Both the position numbers and the translations under genes were made by a program. A DNA stretch of 64,000 bases, from positions 3,202 to 67,201 of the forward strand of contig CAVAPB010000014.1 of NCBI GenBank assembly GCA_963590415.1, in the 5' to 3' direction. Below, in pieces: positions 26,120-33,883 of this stretch. The notes under the pieces were generated by a model, which saw only the letters and a program-made list of their open reading frames with translations, searched no databases and was not told the DNA's origin. The DNA is from Fimenecus sp963590415 (GTDB taxonomy: Bacteria > Bacillota > Clostridia > Oscillospirales > Acutalibacteraceae). Position 1 is the first letter of the stretch. Each line of letters starts with the position of its first letter.

Positions 26120-26599
26120 ATGCTTCAGGCACTTACGATAATGACGATTGCGTTCTTAATAGCAATTGATCAGATTATAAAATTCATAGTCTTGAAGCAT
26201 CTTGAACCCATCGGATCGATAACGGTAATAGATAAAGTATTAAGTCTGACATATGTAGAAAACACAGGGGCGGCGTTCGGTTCGTTCAGCGGCTATACAA
26301 GGGTGCTGAGCGTTTTCACAGCACTTGTGCTTGTTGTCGGACTTATTTATTTGTTGTCCGGTAAAATTCAGTCCAAGGTCGTTTATTGGGGCTTGACTCT
26401 TATAATTGCCGGCGGTGCGGCTAACCTTATTGACAGGGTAGGCAGGCATTTTGTAATAGATTATATAGATCCGCTTTTTGTCAAATTCGCCGTGTTTAAC
26501 TTTGCGGACATACTTGTTACCGTCGGTGCATTTATTGTTATAATTTATCTTTTGTATGAGATTATAAGAGACTCTAAAAGCGCTAAAGTTAAGGAATGA
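26120..26599 (+). CDS. lspA: Lipoprotein signal peptidase
   Basis: LspA removes the signal peptide from prolipoproteins at the membrane. The 159-residue protein has four hydrophobic segments, the conserved NTGAAFG, and the two catalytic aspartates in VIDY (D114) and FNFAD (D130). GAGGTGG precedes the ATG. The next gene begins two bases after the stop codon, as in the usual lspA-rluD pair. Confidence 0.95.
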   Translation: MLQALTIMTIAFLIAIDQIIKFIVLKHLEPIGSITVIDKVLSLTYVENTGAAFGSFSGYTRVLSVFTALVLVVGLIYLLSGKIQSKVVYWGLTLIIAGGAANLIDRVGRHFVIDYIDPLFVKFAVFNFADILVTVGAFIVIIYLLYEIIRDSKSAKVKE

Positions 26600-26600
26600 T

Positions 26601-27515
26601 ATGAACAGTATAAGTATAATTGCCGACCTTGAAAGCGACGGCGAGAGAGTGGACAAATATCTGTCCTTTATCTTTCCGAGAACATCGCGAAGCTATATTC
26701 AGAAAGCTATTGAGTCGGGAAATGTCAGTGTAAACGGGAACACCGTTTCAAAGAATTATAAGCTTAAATCCGACGATAAGGTGGAATATCTTCCGCTTGA
26801 ACCCGTCTCGCTTACGGTCGAGCCGCAGAATATTCCGCTTGATATAGTGTTTGAGGACGATGACCTGCTTGTTGTCAACAAGCCCAAGGGAATGGTTGTT
26901 CATCCGGCTCCGGGGAACTATGAAAACACGCTTGTAAACGCCCTTATGTATCATTGCAAGGACAGTCTTTCGGGTATAAACGGCGTTTTGCGTCCCGGAA
27001 TAGTTCACAGGATTGATAAAAATACATCGGGACTTTTGATTGTTGCGAAGAACGACTTTGCGCACAAGGGTCTTGCCGAGCAGATAAAGGAACACAGCTT
27101 TACGAGGGAGTATCGCGCTATTTGCATCGGTCATCTCAAGCAGGAAGAGGGGACTGTCGTTGCCCCGATAGGCAGAAGCACAAACGACAGGAAAAAAATG
27201 ACTGTAACCGACAAGAATTCAAAAAATGCGGTTACTCATTATAAGGTTCTCAAGCAGTTAAACGGTTACGATTATTTAAGACTGCGCCTTGAAACGGGCA
27301 GAACCCATCAGATAAGGGTGCATATGGCATATCTCGGTCATCCGCTTGCGGGCGACGATGTTTACGGCAAGCCGAGGAACACCGAGGAGCAAAGGCTTTG
27401 CGGACAGTGCCTGCATGCGGGCCTTATCGGCTTTATCCACCCGAGAAGCGGCGAGTATGTTGAGTTCTCAACGGAGCTTCCCGAGTATTTTACGAGGTTT
27501 ATGAAAGGGTTGTAA
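26601..27515 (+). CDS. RluA-family (RluD-type) rRNA pseudouridine synthase
   Basis: The 304-residue enzyme has an N-terminal S4 RNA-binding domain (about residues 15-65) and the synthase domain with the catalytic motif HRIDKNTSGLL (D139) and the RTHQIRVH segment. RluD-type enzymes modify 23S rRNA; the exact target sites cannot be read from sequence. It is coupled to lspA. Confidence 0.93.
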   Translation: MNSISIIADLESDGERVDKYLSFIFPRTSRSYIQKAIESGNVSVNGNTVSKNYKLKSDDKVEYLPLEPVSLTVEPQNIPLDIVFEDDDLLVVNKPKGMVVHPAPGNYENTLVNALMYHCKDSLSGINGVLRPGIVHRIDKNTSGLLIVAKNDFAHKGLAEQIKEHSFTREYRAICIGHLKQEEGTVVAPIGRSTNDRKKMTVTDKNSKNAVTHYKVLKQLNGYDYLRLRLETGRTHQIRVHMAYLGHPLAGDDVYGKPRNTEEQRLCGQCLHAGLIGFIHPRSGEYVEFSTELPEYFTRFMKGL

Positions 27516-27517
27516 AA

Positions 27518-28366
27518 ATGTCAGATAAACAGATAAAAACGGACTTTTCCGATTGGTTGGTCGTGTCGGACATTGACGGCACGCTCAATAATAAATTAAG
27601 ACGGTTGCCGAAGAAAAACTATGACGCCATCAACGAATTTGTTGTTGAAAAAAAAGGCAGATTCACTTTGGCTTCTGGCAGAAATGTAAGCTCGATACGC
27701 AAGCCGTATGAGTCCTTGCCTATGATTTCGGGTACACCTGCCGTCATACTCAACGGCGCAGGCATATATGATGTGAAGAACGATAAAATTCTCAATTTTA
27801 CGCCGATAAATCCCATGGGCTACGAGCTTGTAAAATCTGCAACGAAAAAGTTCCCTGCGCTGGAGGTGTATATCCTTACGGACAGGGAGGCGTATGCGAT
27901 AAATTCTCATATTTTTGCGGAAGTGATGATAAAATCGGACAGCTTACCGCATAAGCGCTTCAAAAACGCTTCCGAGGTGCCGCCGGACGGCTGGGGCAAG
28001 GTCATTTTTATGGGTATGCCTCCGCTTATCAGTGCCGTTAAAAAGTATCTTTACGGTGCGGGCGGAACCGATGTCAACTTTATGTCATCGTCGATAGCCT
28101 CGTTTGAAATGCTTGAAAAGGGCGTACATAAGGGCACGGCGATTATGAAAATTGCCGATATGCTCGGAATTAAAAAGGAACATACAGCCGCAATCGGAGA
28201 TTATTTTAACGATTTTGATATGCTTAAAACAGTCGGTTTGCCTGCCTGCTGCGGTCAGGCACCGAAAGAAATGCACGAAATTGCAAAATTCGAGGCATGC
28301 CACTGTAACAAGGGCGCAGTCGGAGATTTGCTCAATTATATAATGTACACATACAAGGAGAACTGA
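27518..28366 (+). CDS. HAD-superfamily phosphatase, Cof type
   Basis: The 282-residue protein has HAD motif I SDIDGTL (residues 17-23), a motif II region at TLASGRN, a C2-type cap, and the C-terminal IGDYFNDFDML that is motif IV. Such enzymes dephosphorylate sugar phosphates or nucleotides with broad specificity. It starts 3 bases after the pseudouridine synthase gene and is followed after 3 bases by the transketolase subunits. Confidence 0.88.
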   Translation: MSDKQIKTDFSDWLVVSDIDGTLNNKLRRLPKKNYDAINEFVVEKKGRFTLASGRNVSSIRKPYESLPMISGTPAVILNGAGIYDVKNDKILNFTPINPMGYELVKSATKKFPALEVYILTDREAYAINSHIFAEVMIKSDSLPHKRFKNASEVPPDGWGKVIFMGMPPLISAVKKYLYGAGGTDVNFMSSSIASFEMLEKGVHKGTAIMKIADMLGIKKEHTAAIGDYFNDFDMLKTVGLPACCGQAPKEMHEIAKFEACHCNKGAVGDLLNYIMYTYKEN

Positions 28367-28368
28367 TT

Positions 28369-29211
28369 ATGGACGCTATGAAGAAAAAAGAATTGCAGAT
28401 TTTTGCTGCAAAGGCACGCATAGGCGTTATTGAAGGCGTTTACAATGCCAAGGCGGGACATCCGGGCGGCTCGCTTTCAATCTGCGATTTGCTCGCATAC
28501 CTTTATAACGAAGAGATGAATATCGACCCGAAAGACCCGCATATGGATTCAAGAGACAGGTTTGTCCTTTCAAAGGGCCATGCCGCTCCCGCACTTTATG
28601 CGACTCTTGCTCTTAAAGGCTTTTTCCCCGTTGAGGACTTAAAGACCTTGAGAAAGTCCGACTCTTACCTTCAGGGTCATCCGAATATGAATAAAATCCC
28701 CGGCATCGATATGAGCACAGGCTCGCTCGGTCAGGGCATTTCCGCCGCAGTAGGTATGGCTCTCGGCGCAAAGTTCGATAAAAAGGATTACCGTGTTTAT
28801 ACCGTTCTCGGCGACGGCGAGATTGAAGAGGGCGAGGTTTGGGAGGCTGCAATGTTTGCCGCTAATCAAAAGCTCGATAACCTTGTTGCTGTCGTTGACT
28901 TTAACGGACTTCAGATTGACGGTACCATCGATGAGGTAAACTCCGCTTATCCGATTGCTGACAAATTCAAGGCTTTCAAGTGGAATGTTATCGAAAAAGA
29001 CGGTCATGATTTTGACGCTATCGAGGACGCTCTTAACAACGCAAAGGCAACAAAGGGCGTGCCGACCTGTATTGTTATGAAAACAGTCAAGGGTAAGGGC
29101 GTTTCATATATGGAGGACGCCGTAGGCTGGCACGGAAAAGCTCCTAATACCGAAGAATACGAACAGGCGATGACCGAACTTAAAGCGGCTCTCGCAGAAT
29201 TGGAGGCTTAA
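28369..29211 (+). CDS. Transketolase, N-terminal (TPP-binding) subunit
   Basis: The 280-residue protein is the first half of a split transketolase. It has KAGHPGGSLS, SKGHAAPALYA and the thiamine-diphosphate/metal motif GDGEIEEGEVWEA. With the next gene it forms a two-subunit enzyme that moves two-carbon units among pentose-phosphate sugars. Two-gene transketolases are common in anaerobic Firmicutes, so this is not a broken gene. The next gene starts 4 bases later. Confidence 0.94.
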   Translation: MDAMKKKELQIFAAKARIGVIEGVYNAKAGHPGGSLSICDLLAYLYNEEMNIDPKDPHMDSRDRFVLSKGHAAPALYATLALKGFFPVEDLKTLRKSDSYLQGHPNMNKIPGIDMSTGSLGQGISAAVGMALGAKFDKKDYRVYTVLGDGEIEEGEVWEAAMFAANQKLDNLVAVVDFNGLQIDGTIDEVNSAYPIADKFKAFKWNVIEKDGHDFDAIEDALNNAKATKGVPTCIVMKTVKGKGVSYMEDAVGWHGKAPNTEEYEQAMTELKAALAELEA

Positions 29212-29214
29212 ATT

Positions 29215-30159
29215 ATGGCAGAAGTAATTAAATGCGCGACCCGTGACGCTTACGGAAAAACGCTTGTAGAATTGGGCGAGAAAAACGATAAAATAGTAGT
29301 CCTTGACGCAGACCTTGCGGCGGCTACAAAAACAGGAATGTTCAAAAAGGCTCATCCCGATAAATTCTTTGATGTAGGTATTGCAGAGGCTAACCTTATG
29401 GGTGTTGCGGCAGGTCTTGCGGCAACGGGACACATAGTTTTCGCTTCGTCGTTCGCTATGTTTGCGGCAGGCAGAGCGTTTGAACAGATAAGAAACTCAA
29501 TCGGCTATCCGCACCTCAATGTTAAAATCGGCGCAACTCATGCCGGTATATCGGTAGGCGAGGACGGCGCAAGCCACCAGTGCTGTGAGGATATTGCTCT
29601 TATGAGAACTATCCCGGGTATGGTAATACTCAACCCTGCAGACGACATTGAAGCAAGAGCCTGCGTTCTTGCGGCTGTTGAGCATGACGGTCCCGTTTAT
29701 ATGCGTTTCGGTCGTCTTGCAGTGCCGAGAGTATTTGACGAAAGCTACAAGTTTGAAATCGGAAAGGGCAGCGTACTCGTTGAGGGCACGGACGCCACAA
29801 TCATCGCTTCGGGTCTTATGGTAAATGAGGCTCTTATGGCTGCCGAAAATCTCAAAGCCGAGGGCATTTCCGTAAGAGTTGTCAATATGGCGACAATCAA
29901 GCCTATCGACAGGGATATAATCATTGACTCGGCTAAGAAAACGGGCGTTATCGTTACTGCCGAGGAGCACAGCATTATCGGCGGACTCGGTTCGGCTGTT
30001 ACGGAGGTTGTATGTGAGACTGTTCCCGTTCCCGTTGTGCGTGTAGGCGTAAACGATGTGTTCGGAAAGTCGGGTCCCGCAGTTGAGCTTTTGCATATCT
30101 TCGGACTTGACGCCGCAAATATCGCAGAAAATGTCAAAAAGGCAATTAAGCTTAAATAA
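29215..30159 (+). CDS. Transketolase, C-terminal subunit
   Basis: The 314-residue protein is the pyrimidine-binding plus C-terminal half. It has VLDADLAAATKT, FDVGIAEANLMGVAAGLA with the catalytic Glu that activates TPP, and EDGASHQCCEDIALMRTIPG. It follows the N-terminal subunit and ends the long operon at a strong terminator, just before the interrupted cotJC. Confidence 0.94.
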   Translation: MAEVIKCATRDAYGKTLVELGEKNDKIVVLDADLAAATKTGMFKKAHPDKFFDVGIAEANLMGVAAGLAATGHIVFASSFAMFAAGRAFEQIRNSIGYPHLNVKIGATHAGISVGEDGASHQCCEDIALMRTIPGMVILNPADDIEARACVLAAVEHDGPVYMRFGRLAVPRVFDESYKFEIGKGSVLVEGTDATIIASGLMVNEALMAAENLKAEGISVRVVNMATIKPIDRDIIIDSAKKTGVIVTAEEHSIIGGLGSAVTEVVCETVPVPVVRVGVNDVFGKSGPAVELLHIFGLDAANIAENVKKAIKLK

Positions 30160-30176
30160 AAAATCAACCGCAAATG

Positions 30177-30207
30177 AAAAGACCGCTCATTGACGGAGCG
30201 GTCTTTT
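30177..30207 (+). terminator. Rho-independent terminator after the transketolase genes
   Basis: A 12-bp stem, AAAAGACCGCTC against GAGCGGTCTTTT, closes a 7-base loop. It also lies just downstream of cotJC on the minus strand and can act for both. Confidence 0.9.
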
Positions 30208-30225
30208 ATAATGTCCGATAATAAA

Positions 30226-30746
30226 TTATCCGTTACATTTCTTGTCAAAACTCGGATTGAAAGCGTAAAAATTCTTTTCATTGAGCTTATCCGTAGCAAG
30301 TCTCAAGCCCTCTCCGAAGCGCTGATAGTGCACTATCTCTCTTTCACGCAGGAATTTTATGGGCTCTCTGACATCGGGGTCATCGACAAGGCGCAGAATG
30401 TTGTCGTATGTCGTTCTTGCCTTCTGCTCTGCCGCCAAATCCTCGTGCAAATCCGTTATAACATCGCCGTTTGACTGTATATACGACGCCGTAAACGGAG
30501 CGCCGCTTGCCGCAACGGGATAAACGCCCGTTGTGTGGTCGACAAAGTATTTGTCAAATCCGCTTTTCTTGATTTCATCGATGGAAAGGTTCCTTGTGAG
30601 CTGATAAACTATGGCGCCTATCATTTCGAGATGTCCCAATTCCTCCGTGCCGATGTCGGTAAGCAAACCTTTAAGCTCGGCATATGGCATTGCAAATCTT
30701 TGCGAAAGGTAGCGAAGCGACGCACCTAACTCTCCGTCGGGACCTC
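30226..30746 (-). pseudogene. cotJC: cotJC, 3' part, separated from its start by a prophage
   Basis: These 171 codons encode the bulk of a CotJC-type manganese-catalase-like spore coat protein. It starts at PDGELGASLRYLSQ and includes TDIGTEELGHLEMIG, AAEQKARTTYDNI and REREIVHYQRF, which carry the expected Glu and His metal ligands. The first 31 codons lie 28 kb away at 58792-58884. Joining at the shared GACCTC gives one 202-residue frame, close to the family length. In the current state the frame continues upstream into the prophage to an ATG at 30813, giving a 195-residue chimera whose first 23 codons are phage DNA. Whether that chimera is made is unknown. It is an intervening-element arrangement rather than ordinary decay: no other lesion is seen. 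Confidence 0.95.
30741..30746. other. Left attachment-site core (GACCTC)
   Basis: GACCTC occurs at both prophage ends, here and at 58791-58796. Left of it is cotJC sequence; right of it is phage sequence ending at the recombinase stop codon 24 bases away. The identity is only six bases, as expected for a large serine recombinase. Confidence 0.85.
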
Positions 30747-30769
30747 TATATGGTAATTGGTTATAATTT

Positions 30770-32272
30770 TTAGGCGTAATAAAAAATTGTGAGAGTTTTT
30801 GTTTTGGAGTCATAGAGTGCCTTGGAAATAAAGGTTTTTAGCAAGGCGTTTTTCTCGACCTCTGAAATTGCAGTTGACTGCAAGGCGTCTATGGCGGACT
30901 TTATCTTTTCTTTTACGGAGCGCAGCTTTTCCGCCTTTTCTTTTTCCGAGAGGGGAGCGGTAAGCTTTTCAAGCTCTTTGTTTAGGCGAGAGATTATACT
31001 CATTTGTGCGGTCTTGTTTTCCTTATATTCTTCTATGGTGTCAACACCGTTTAAGTAAGCTTCTTTCATTCGGGCGAGTCGGGAAGTTTCGCGCTTTAGC
31101 TCTGCCTCAAGCTGCGTCTGTCTACTGCTTTTTGCGACTGAATTTGTTGTCATATCGACTTTTAGTGATTCATCCTTTAACGCTGCCTGCAAATGATATA
31201 ATAATGCTTCATTGAGCTTGTCGAGGCGCACGCTTGACGACGAATCGCATTTGTTGTGTAAATACATAGGACACTGAACACGGGGAGCATCCCTATGGCT
31301 GCAAAAAGTGAGATTGTGGCCGCAGGCGGCACATTTGACAATTCCTTTCAAAGCGTAATCGTGGAACGATACAGTCCTTACGGAATTTCCATAGGTCTCT
31401 TTGTTCTTCTTAATGATTTTTTGAGCTTTATCCCACAGTTCACGACTGATAATGGGCTCGTGGCAATCTTCTTGAAGCATAAAATTACCGTCGACATATC
31501 GTTGACGGCTTCCGCCGCCCTCAAGCGTATATCTGATACACCCGATATAGACCGGGTTTTCAAGATAATACTGAACCGTCCGGCGTTCGGTAAGATTACC
31601 TCGTTTTGTTTTTATGCCTCTTGCGTTTAAGTCCTTTGAGATAGCCCAAGCGCTTTCTCCGTTTGTGAAGCGTGTAAATATCTCTTTTATGATTTCCGCT
31701 TCGGCAGGCTCGGGAATATACTTTTTATTTTCAAAACGATAGCCGAACGGTGCGGCGGACATAGCCTGTTTGCGGGAAAATTTCTCAAGCATACCACGCT
31801 TGACCTCCTCGGAAAGGTTTGCCGAATAGTATTCGTCCATTGACTCAATGAGACCCTCTACGATAATAGACATTTTATCGTCTGCGATAGGTTCGGACAC
31901 AGATACAACACTGATACCGAGCTTTTTCAACATGGATTTGAATACGATTGAGTCCTCTCGTGAGCGAGCGAAGCGGCTAAACTTCCAGACGATAATTGCG
32001 TCAAACTGTTTCGGCTTTTTCTTGGCTGTCGCAATCATTGCCATAAAGGCAGGGCGGCGCTTTGCGGATGTGCCCGAGATACCGTCGTCGTGAAAAACAT
32101 AATCTTCATCGAGCGAATAACCGTTTCGGGCGGCAAAGGCTCGTATTTCTTTCAGCTGACTGTCGGGCGACAACTCCAGCTGGTCGTCGGTCGAAACACG
32201 GATGTAAGCCGCAGCACGCTTTATTTTTTCTTCGGCTGTTGAAAAATTGCCGTAATTTATGCTTTTTTGCAT
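30770..32272 (-). CDS. Large serine recombinase (site-specific integrase/excisionase)
   Basis: The 500-residue protein starts with a resolvase domain: AAAYIRVSTDDQ has the nucleophile Ser27 and the active-site Arg25. A recombinase domain follows (around SAAPFGYRFENK and VQYYLENPVYIG), then a zinc ribbon (CAACGHNL... about 30 residues ...C), and a coiled coil. It would join attP and attB; excision normally needs a directionality factor. The ATG at 32272 is chosen because AAAGGTG lies 7 bases upstream; an upstream TTG at 32296 has no ribosome site. Its stop lies 24 bases from the left core, the same strand as cotJC. Its leader is opposed by a predicted small RNA. Confidence 0.95.
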   Translation of the reverse strand: MQKSINYGNFSTAEEKIKRAAAYIRVSTDDQLELSPDSQLKEIRAFAARNGYSLDEDYVFHDDGISGTSAKRRPAFMAMIATAKKKPKQFDAIIVWKFSRFARSREDSIVFKSMLKKLGISVVSVSEPIADDKMSIIVEGLIESMDEYYSANLSEEVKRGMLEKFSRKQAMSAAPFGYRFENKKYIPEPAEAEIIKEIFTRFTNGESAWAISKDLNARGIKTKRGNLTERRTVQYYLENPVYIGCIRYTLEGGGSRQRYVDGNFMLQEDCHEPIISRELWDKAQKIIKKNKETYGNSVRTVSFHDYALKGIVKCAACGHNLTFCSHRDAPRVQCPMYLHNKCDSSSSVRLDKLNEALLYHLQAALKDESLKVDMTTNSVAKSSRQTQLEAELKRETSRLARMKEAYLNGVDTIEEYKENKTAQMSIISRLNKELEKLTAPLSEKEKAEKLRSVKEKIKSAIDALQSTAISEVEKNALLKTFISKALYDSKTKTLTIFYYA

Positions 32273-32289
32273 AAAAAAACACCTTTCTT

Positions 32290-32318
32290 TTGACAAATCG
32301 TCGGAAAGGTGTTAGAAT
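32290..32318 (+). promoter_or_regulatory. Plus-strand promoter pointing away from the recombinase
   Basis: A perfect TTGACA (32290-32295) and TAGAAT (32313-32318) are separated by 17 bases. No plus-strand gene follows, but a strong terminator lies 60 bases downstream. GGTGTTAG (32309-32316) and CTAACACC (32354-32361) form an inverted repeat across the -10 box and could be an operator. Confidence 0.6.
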
Positions 32319-32324
32319 AATCTT

Positions 32325-32410
32325 GGTTAAGGAAGTGTGGAAAAATCTAACATCTAACACCTTACCGCTTATATCCCTCAGGCGTTGGCAGACGCTTGAG
32401 GGATTTTTTT
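32325..32410 (+). ncRNA. Candidate small RNA antisense to the recombinase leader
   Basis: A promoter at 32290-32318 and a terminator ending at 32410 frame an RNA of about 85 nt that lies in the gap upstream of the recombinase gene, on the opposite strand. It has no convincing open frame. If the recombinase message starts upstream of 32410 it would be fully complementary to this RNA. The call rests on promoter and terminator pattern only. Confidence 0.42.
32373..32410 (+). terminator. Rho-independent terminator of the candidate small RNA
   Basis: ATCCCTCAGGCGT pairs with ACGCTTGAGGGAT (13 pairs, one G-U) around TGGCAG, with seven T residues at 32404-32410. The T run is on the plus strand, so it does not act for the minus-strand genes. 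Confidence 0.88.
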
Positions 32411-32439
32411 ATTAAGTTTATTTATGTAATACTATGCTT

Positions 32440-33003
32440 TTAACTTGTAGGGTTATCGTTAAGATAAACTTTACCGTCTATTGCGACATAGTTTATATTA
32501 TAACCGCTCATATCATCCGCAAATGTTAAAATCACAGTAAATTCAGAGCGAACCATTGTTCCAAAACTATTTTGAGAATCGACAAAGCTTGAAATCTTAA
32601 CTCTCTTTCCGGTACGCACAATTTTCCAATCTTCATCATAGTATGAGTACTTTGCAGTTTTAGGCGCTTTGAGGTATTCTTCAACCGTCATTTGGGCAGC
32701 AGTCCAACACTCTGTATCCGTCGGGCGAAGTTCGGTCGTTGTTTCCGCTTTTGCGCTTTGGCTTGAACGAATATGATTAACCGAAAAAGCAACAGCAATT
32801 ACAGCTACTATAACAAGTATAAGTATCAGCTTACTTTTACTCTTGCGTTGTGGGGTCGGCTGTGTAGGGCCTGTCTGTGTGGATTCTACTTGTGAGTTTT
32901 GCGCTATATTAGCATCAACCGCTGTATTCTCTGTTGAAACAGGAGTTCCGCAGTTTGAACAGTAAGCCGAAGTGACCTCTGCTCCGCATTTTGTACATTT
33001 CAT
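32440..33003 (-). CDS. Zinc-ribbon membrane protein of the prophage
   Basis: The 187-residue protein starts with a double-CxxC zinc ribbon (CTKCG, then CSNCG, within the first 25 residues). A Gln/Thr/Pro-rich linker follows, then one membrane helix (about residues 60-78) and a C-terminal extracytoplasmic domain of about 105 residues. The function is unknown; similar zinc-ribbon membrane proteins are common in Clostridia and their phages. An ATG at 33003 is preferred over 33009, which is too close to the GGGG ribosome site. It is co-directional with the recombinase, so it may be expressed in the lysogen. Confidence 0.65.
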   Translation of the reverse strand: MKCTKCGAEVTSAYCSNCGTPVSTENTAVDANIAQNSQVESTQTGPTQPTPQRKSKSKLILILVIVAVIAVAFSVNHIRSSQSAKAETTTELRPTDTECWTAAQMTVEEYLKAPKTAKYSYYDEDWKIVRTGKRVKISSFVDSQNSFGTMVRSEFTVILTFADDMSGYNINYVAIDGKVYLNDNPTS

Positions 33004-33009
33004 TTTCAT

Positions 33010-33140
33010 TTACCCCTTTCAAAGGTTTTATAATCTGTGTAATTATAAAATACCATACACATATAAAAATAGCAATATATAATTTGACAAATAAGTATAA
33101 AATAATTATTCAAAGTGCATTTTTATAAAGCATTTTGTGA
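33010..33140. other. Gap with no gene seen
   Basis: This AT-rich spacer lies between two minus-strand genes. No hairpin, operator repeat or open frame stands out. It may hold the promoter of the zinc-ribbon gene. Confidence 0.4.
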
Positions 33141-33299
33141 TTATTTGTCCGAATACTCCGAATAAAGAGCGTTATTTATAAGCTCAAGTGCTTCCTTTTT
33201 CTTATCTTCGGATAAATTTCTGAATTTTTCAAGCATTTTTGCCTCGTCGTCAGTTAATCTTGAAGCTAAAGTATATTTGCGTGTTTTGTCAGAATCCAT
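33141..33299 (-). CDS. 52-residue protein resembling the repressor's tail
   Basis: The small frame starts with an ATG after GGAGA at good spacing. The product is highly charged and helical (RLTDDEAKMLEKFRNLSEDK, then KEALELINNAL). This matches the pattern of the last 35 residues of the neighbouring XRE repressor (ELSEEEKGLLELFRELPEDK, then QDMALEMLRAAL). It may therefore interact with the repressor or another protein using the same module. Size and position also allow a role as a recombination directionality factor, but nothing in the sequence shows that. Confidence 0.6.
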   Translation of the reverse strand: MDSDKTRKYTLASRLTDDEAKMLEKFRNLSEDKKKEALELINNALYSEYSDK

Positions 33300-33370
33300 A
33301 TTTTTCTCCTTGTTTTGTTTACTAAAACTGAAATTGCAAGTCTAAGTCCCATTATTGGTACTCGGAACTA

Positions 33371-33399
33371 TTGACAAGAGTCTTAAGTTGTGCTATTCT
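33371..33399 (+). promoter_or_regulatory. Consensus sigma-A promoter of the 51-residue gene
   Basis: TTGACA (33371-33376) and TATTCT (33394-33399) have a 17-base spacer. A LexA-type box lies just downstream, in position to block transcription. Confidence 0.75.
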
Positions 33400-33413
33400 T
33401 TAGTAGAACATTA

Positions 33414-33425
33414 GAACAAATGTTC
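33414..33425. promoter_or_regulatory. LexA-type SOS box
   Basis: GAACAAATGTTC matches the Gram-positive LexA core GAAC-N4-GTTC. It fits the B. subtilis-type consensus at all but the first flanking base. It lies 15 bases after the -10 box, overlapping the expected transcript start region, and 17 bases before the ATG of the small gene. Confidence 0.65.
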
Positions 33426-33441
33426 GGGAAGGAGCGTACAC

Positions 33442-33597
33442 ATGACAGAAAAAGAGACGGAAATGATTGAGTTGATACGGTCTTATCCTGACACAGAGTA
33501 CGCTCTGCAAAAGGCAATTGAGATTTTTACTTTTTGTGCAGAGCAGCTCGCAGCATCTCAAGCGCCATATCCTGCTTGTCTTCGGGAAGCTCCCTGA
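33442..33597 (+). CDS. 51-residue protein, SOS-box controlled, overlapping the repressor 3' end
   Basis: A strong GGAAGGAG site lies before the ATG. The frame encodes a mainly helical, acidic N-terminal half (TEKETEMIELIRSYPDTEYA) with a C-terminal part that is antisense to the repressor gene. Its last 71 bases overlap the 3' end of that gene. Short proteins with this kind of N-terminus occur next to immunity genes in Clostridial phages. The promoter with a LexA box suggests DNA-damage induction. It could act as an antirepressor or directionality factor, or the transcript could act as an antisense RNA; all are inference. Confidence 0.6.
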   Translation: MTEKETEMIELIRSYPDTEYALQKAIEIFTFCAEQLAASQAPYPACLREAP

Positions 33598-33862
33598 ACA
33601 GTTCAAGCAGACCCTTTTCCTCTTCGGATAATTCCGGGGAGGATTTTTCTTTATCAGTTTCTGTTTTTCCGTCCATTAAGTAGGAGGGAGTAACATTGAA
33701 CGCATCAGCAAAGGCCTGTATTTTTGAACGAGGAATGTCAACTGTTCCCGCCTCAATTTTAGCAACTGCCGATTTATCTTTATATCCGACAATTTTTGCA
33801 AGTTCAGTTTGAGACAAACCTTTGCTTAAGCGTAATTCTTTTATACGGTCATACATTGTCAT
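33527..33862 (-). CDS. XRE-family phage repressor (CI-like)
   Basis: The 111-residue protein has an N-terminal XRE helix-turn-helix (RIKELRLSKGLSQTELAKIVGYKDKSAVAKIEAG, about residues 6-40 split here by eye) and a short acidic C-terminal tail instead of a LexA-like peptidase domain. It is divergent from a small XRE gene and separated from it by an operator region with four matched sites. It is most likely the lysogenic repressor. Lacking the self-cleavage domain, it would need another induction route. AGGTGA precedes the ATG at 33862. Confidence 0.88.
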   Translation of the reverse strand: MTMYDRIKELRLSKGLSQTELAKIVGYKDKSAVAKIEAGTVDIPRSKIQAFADAFNVTPSYLMDGKTETDKEKSSPELSEEEKGLLELFRELPEDKQDMALEMLRAALHKK

Positions 33863-33883
33863 AGAATCACCTGCCTCGTCGCC

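Noticed and set aside
28369..30159. Transketolase broken by a stop codon
   Set aside because: Two-subunit transketolases are normal; both genes have their own start and ribosome site and full domains.
30226..30813. Ordinary complete manganese-catalase gene of 195 codons
   Set aside because: Its first 23 codons lie in phage DNA and do not match the family; the true N-terminus is found at 58792-58884 next to cotJB.
30770..32272. Serine recombinase as part of a small transposon (TnpX/TndX type)
   Set aside because: The element between the matching cores contains a full phage gene set with capsid, tail and lysis genes, so it is a prophage integrase.
32331..32361. Leader peptide in the candidate small RNA
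   Set aside because: Only a six-codon GTG-started frame with a ribosome site too close; not convincing.
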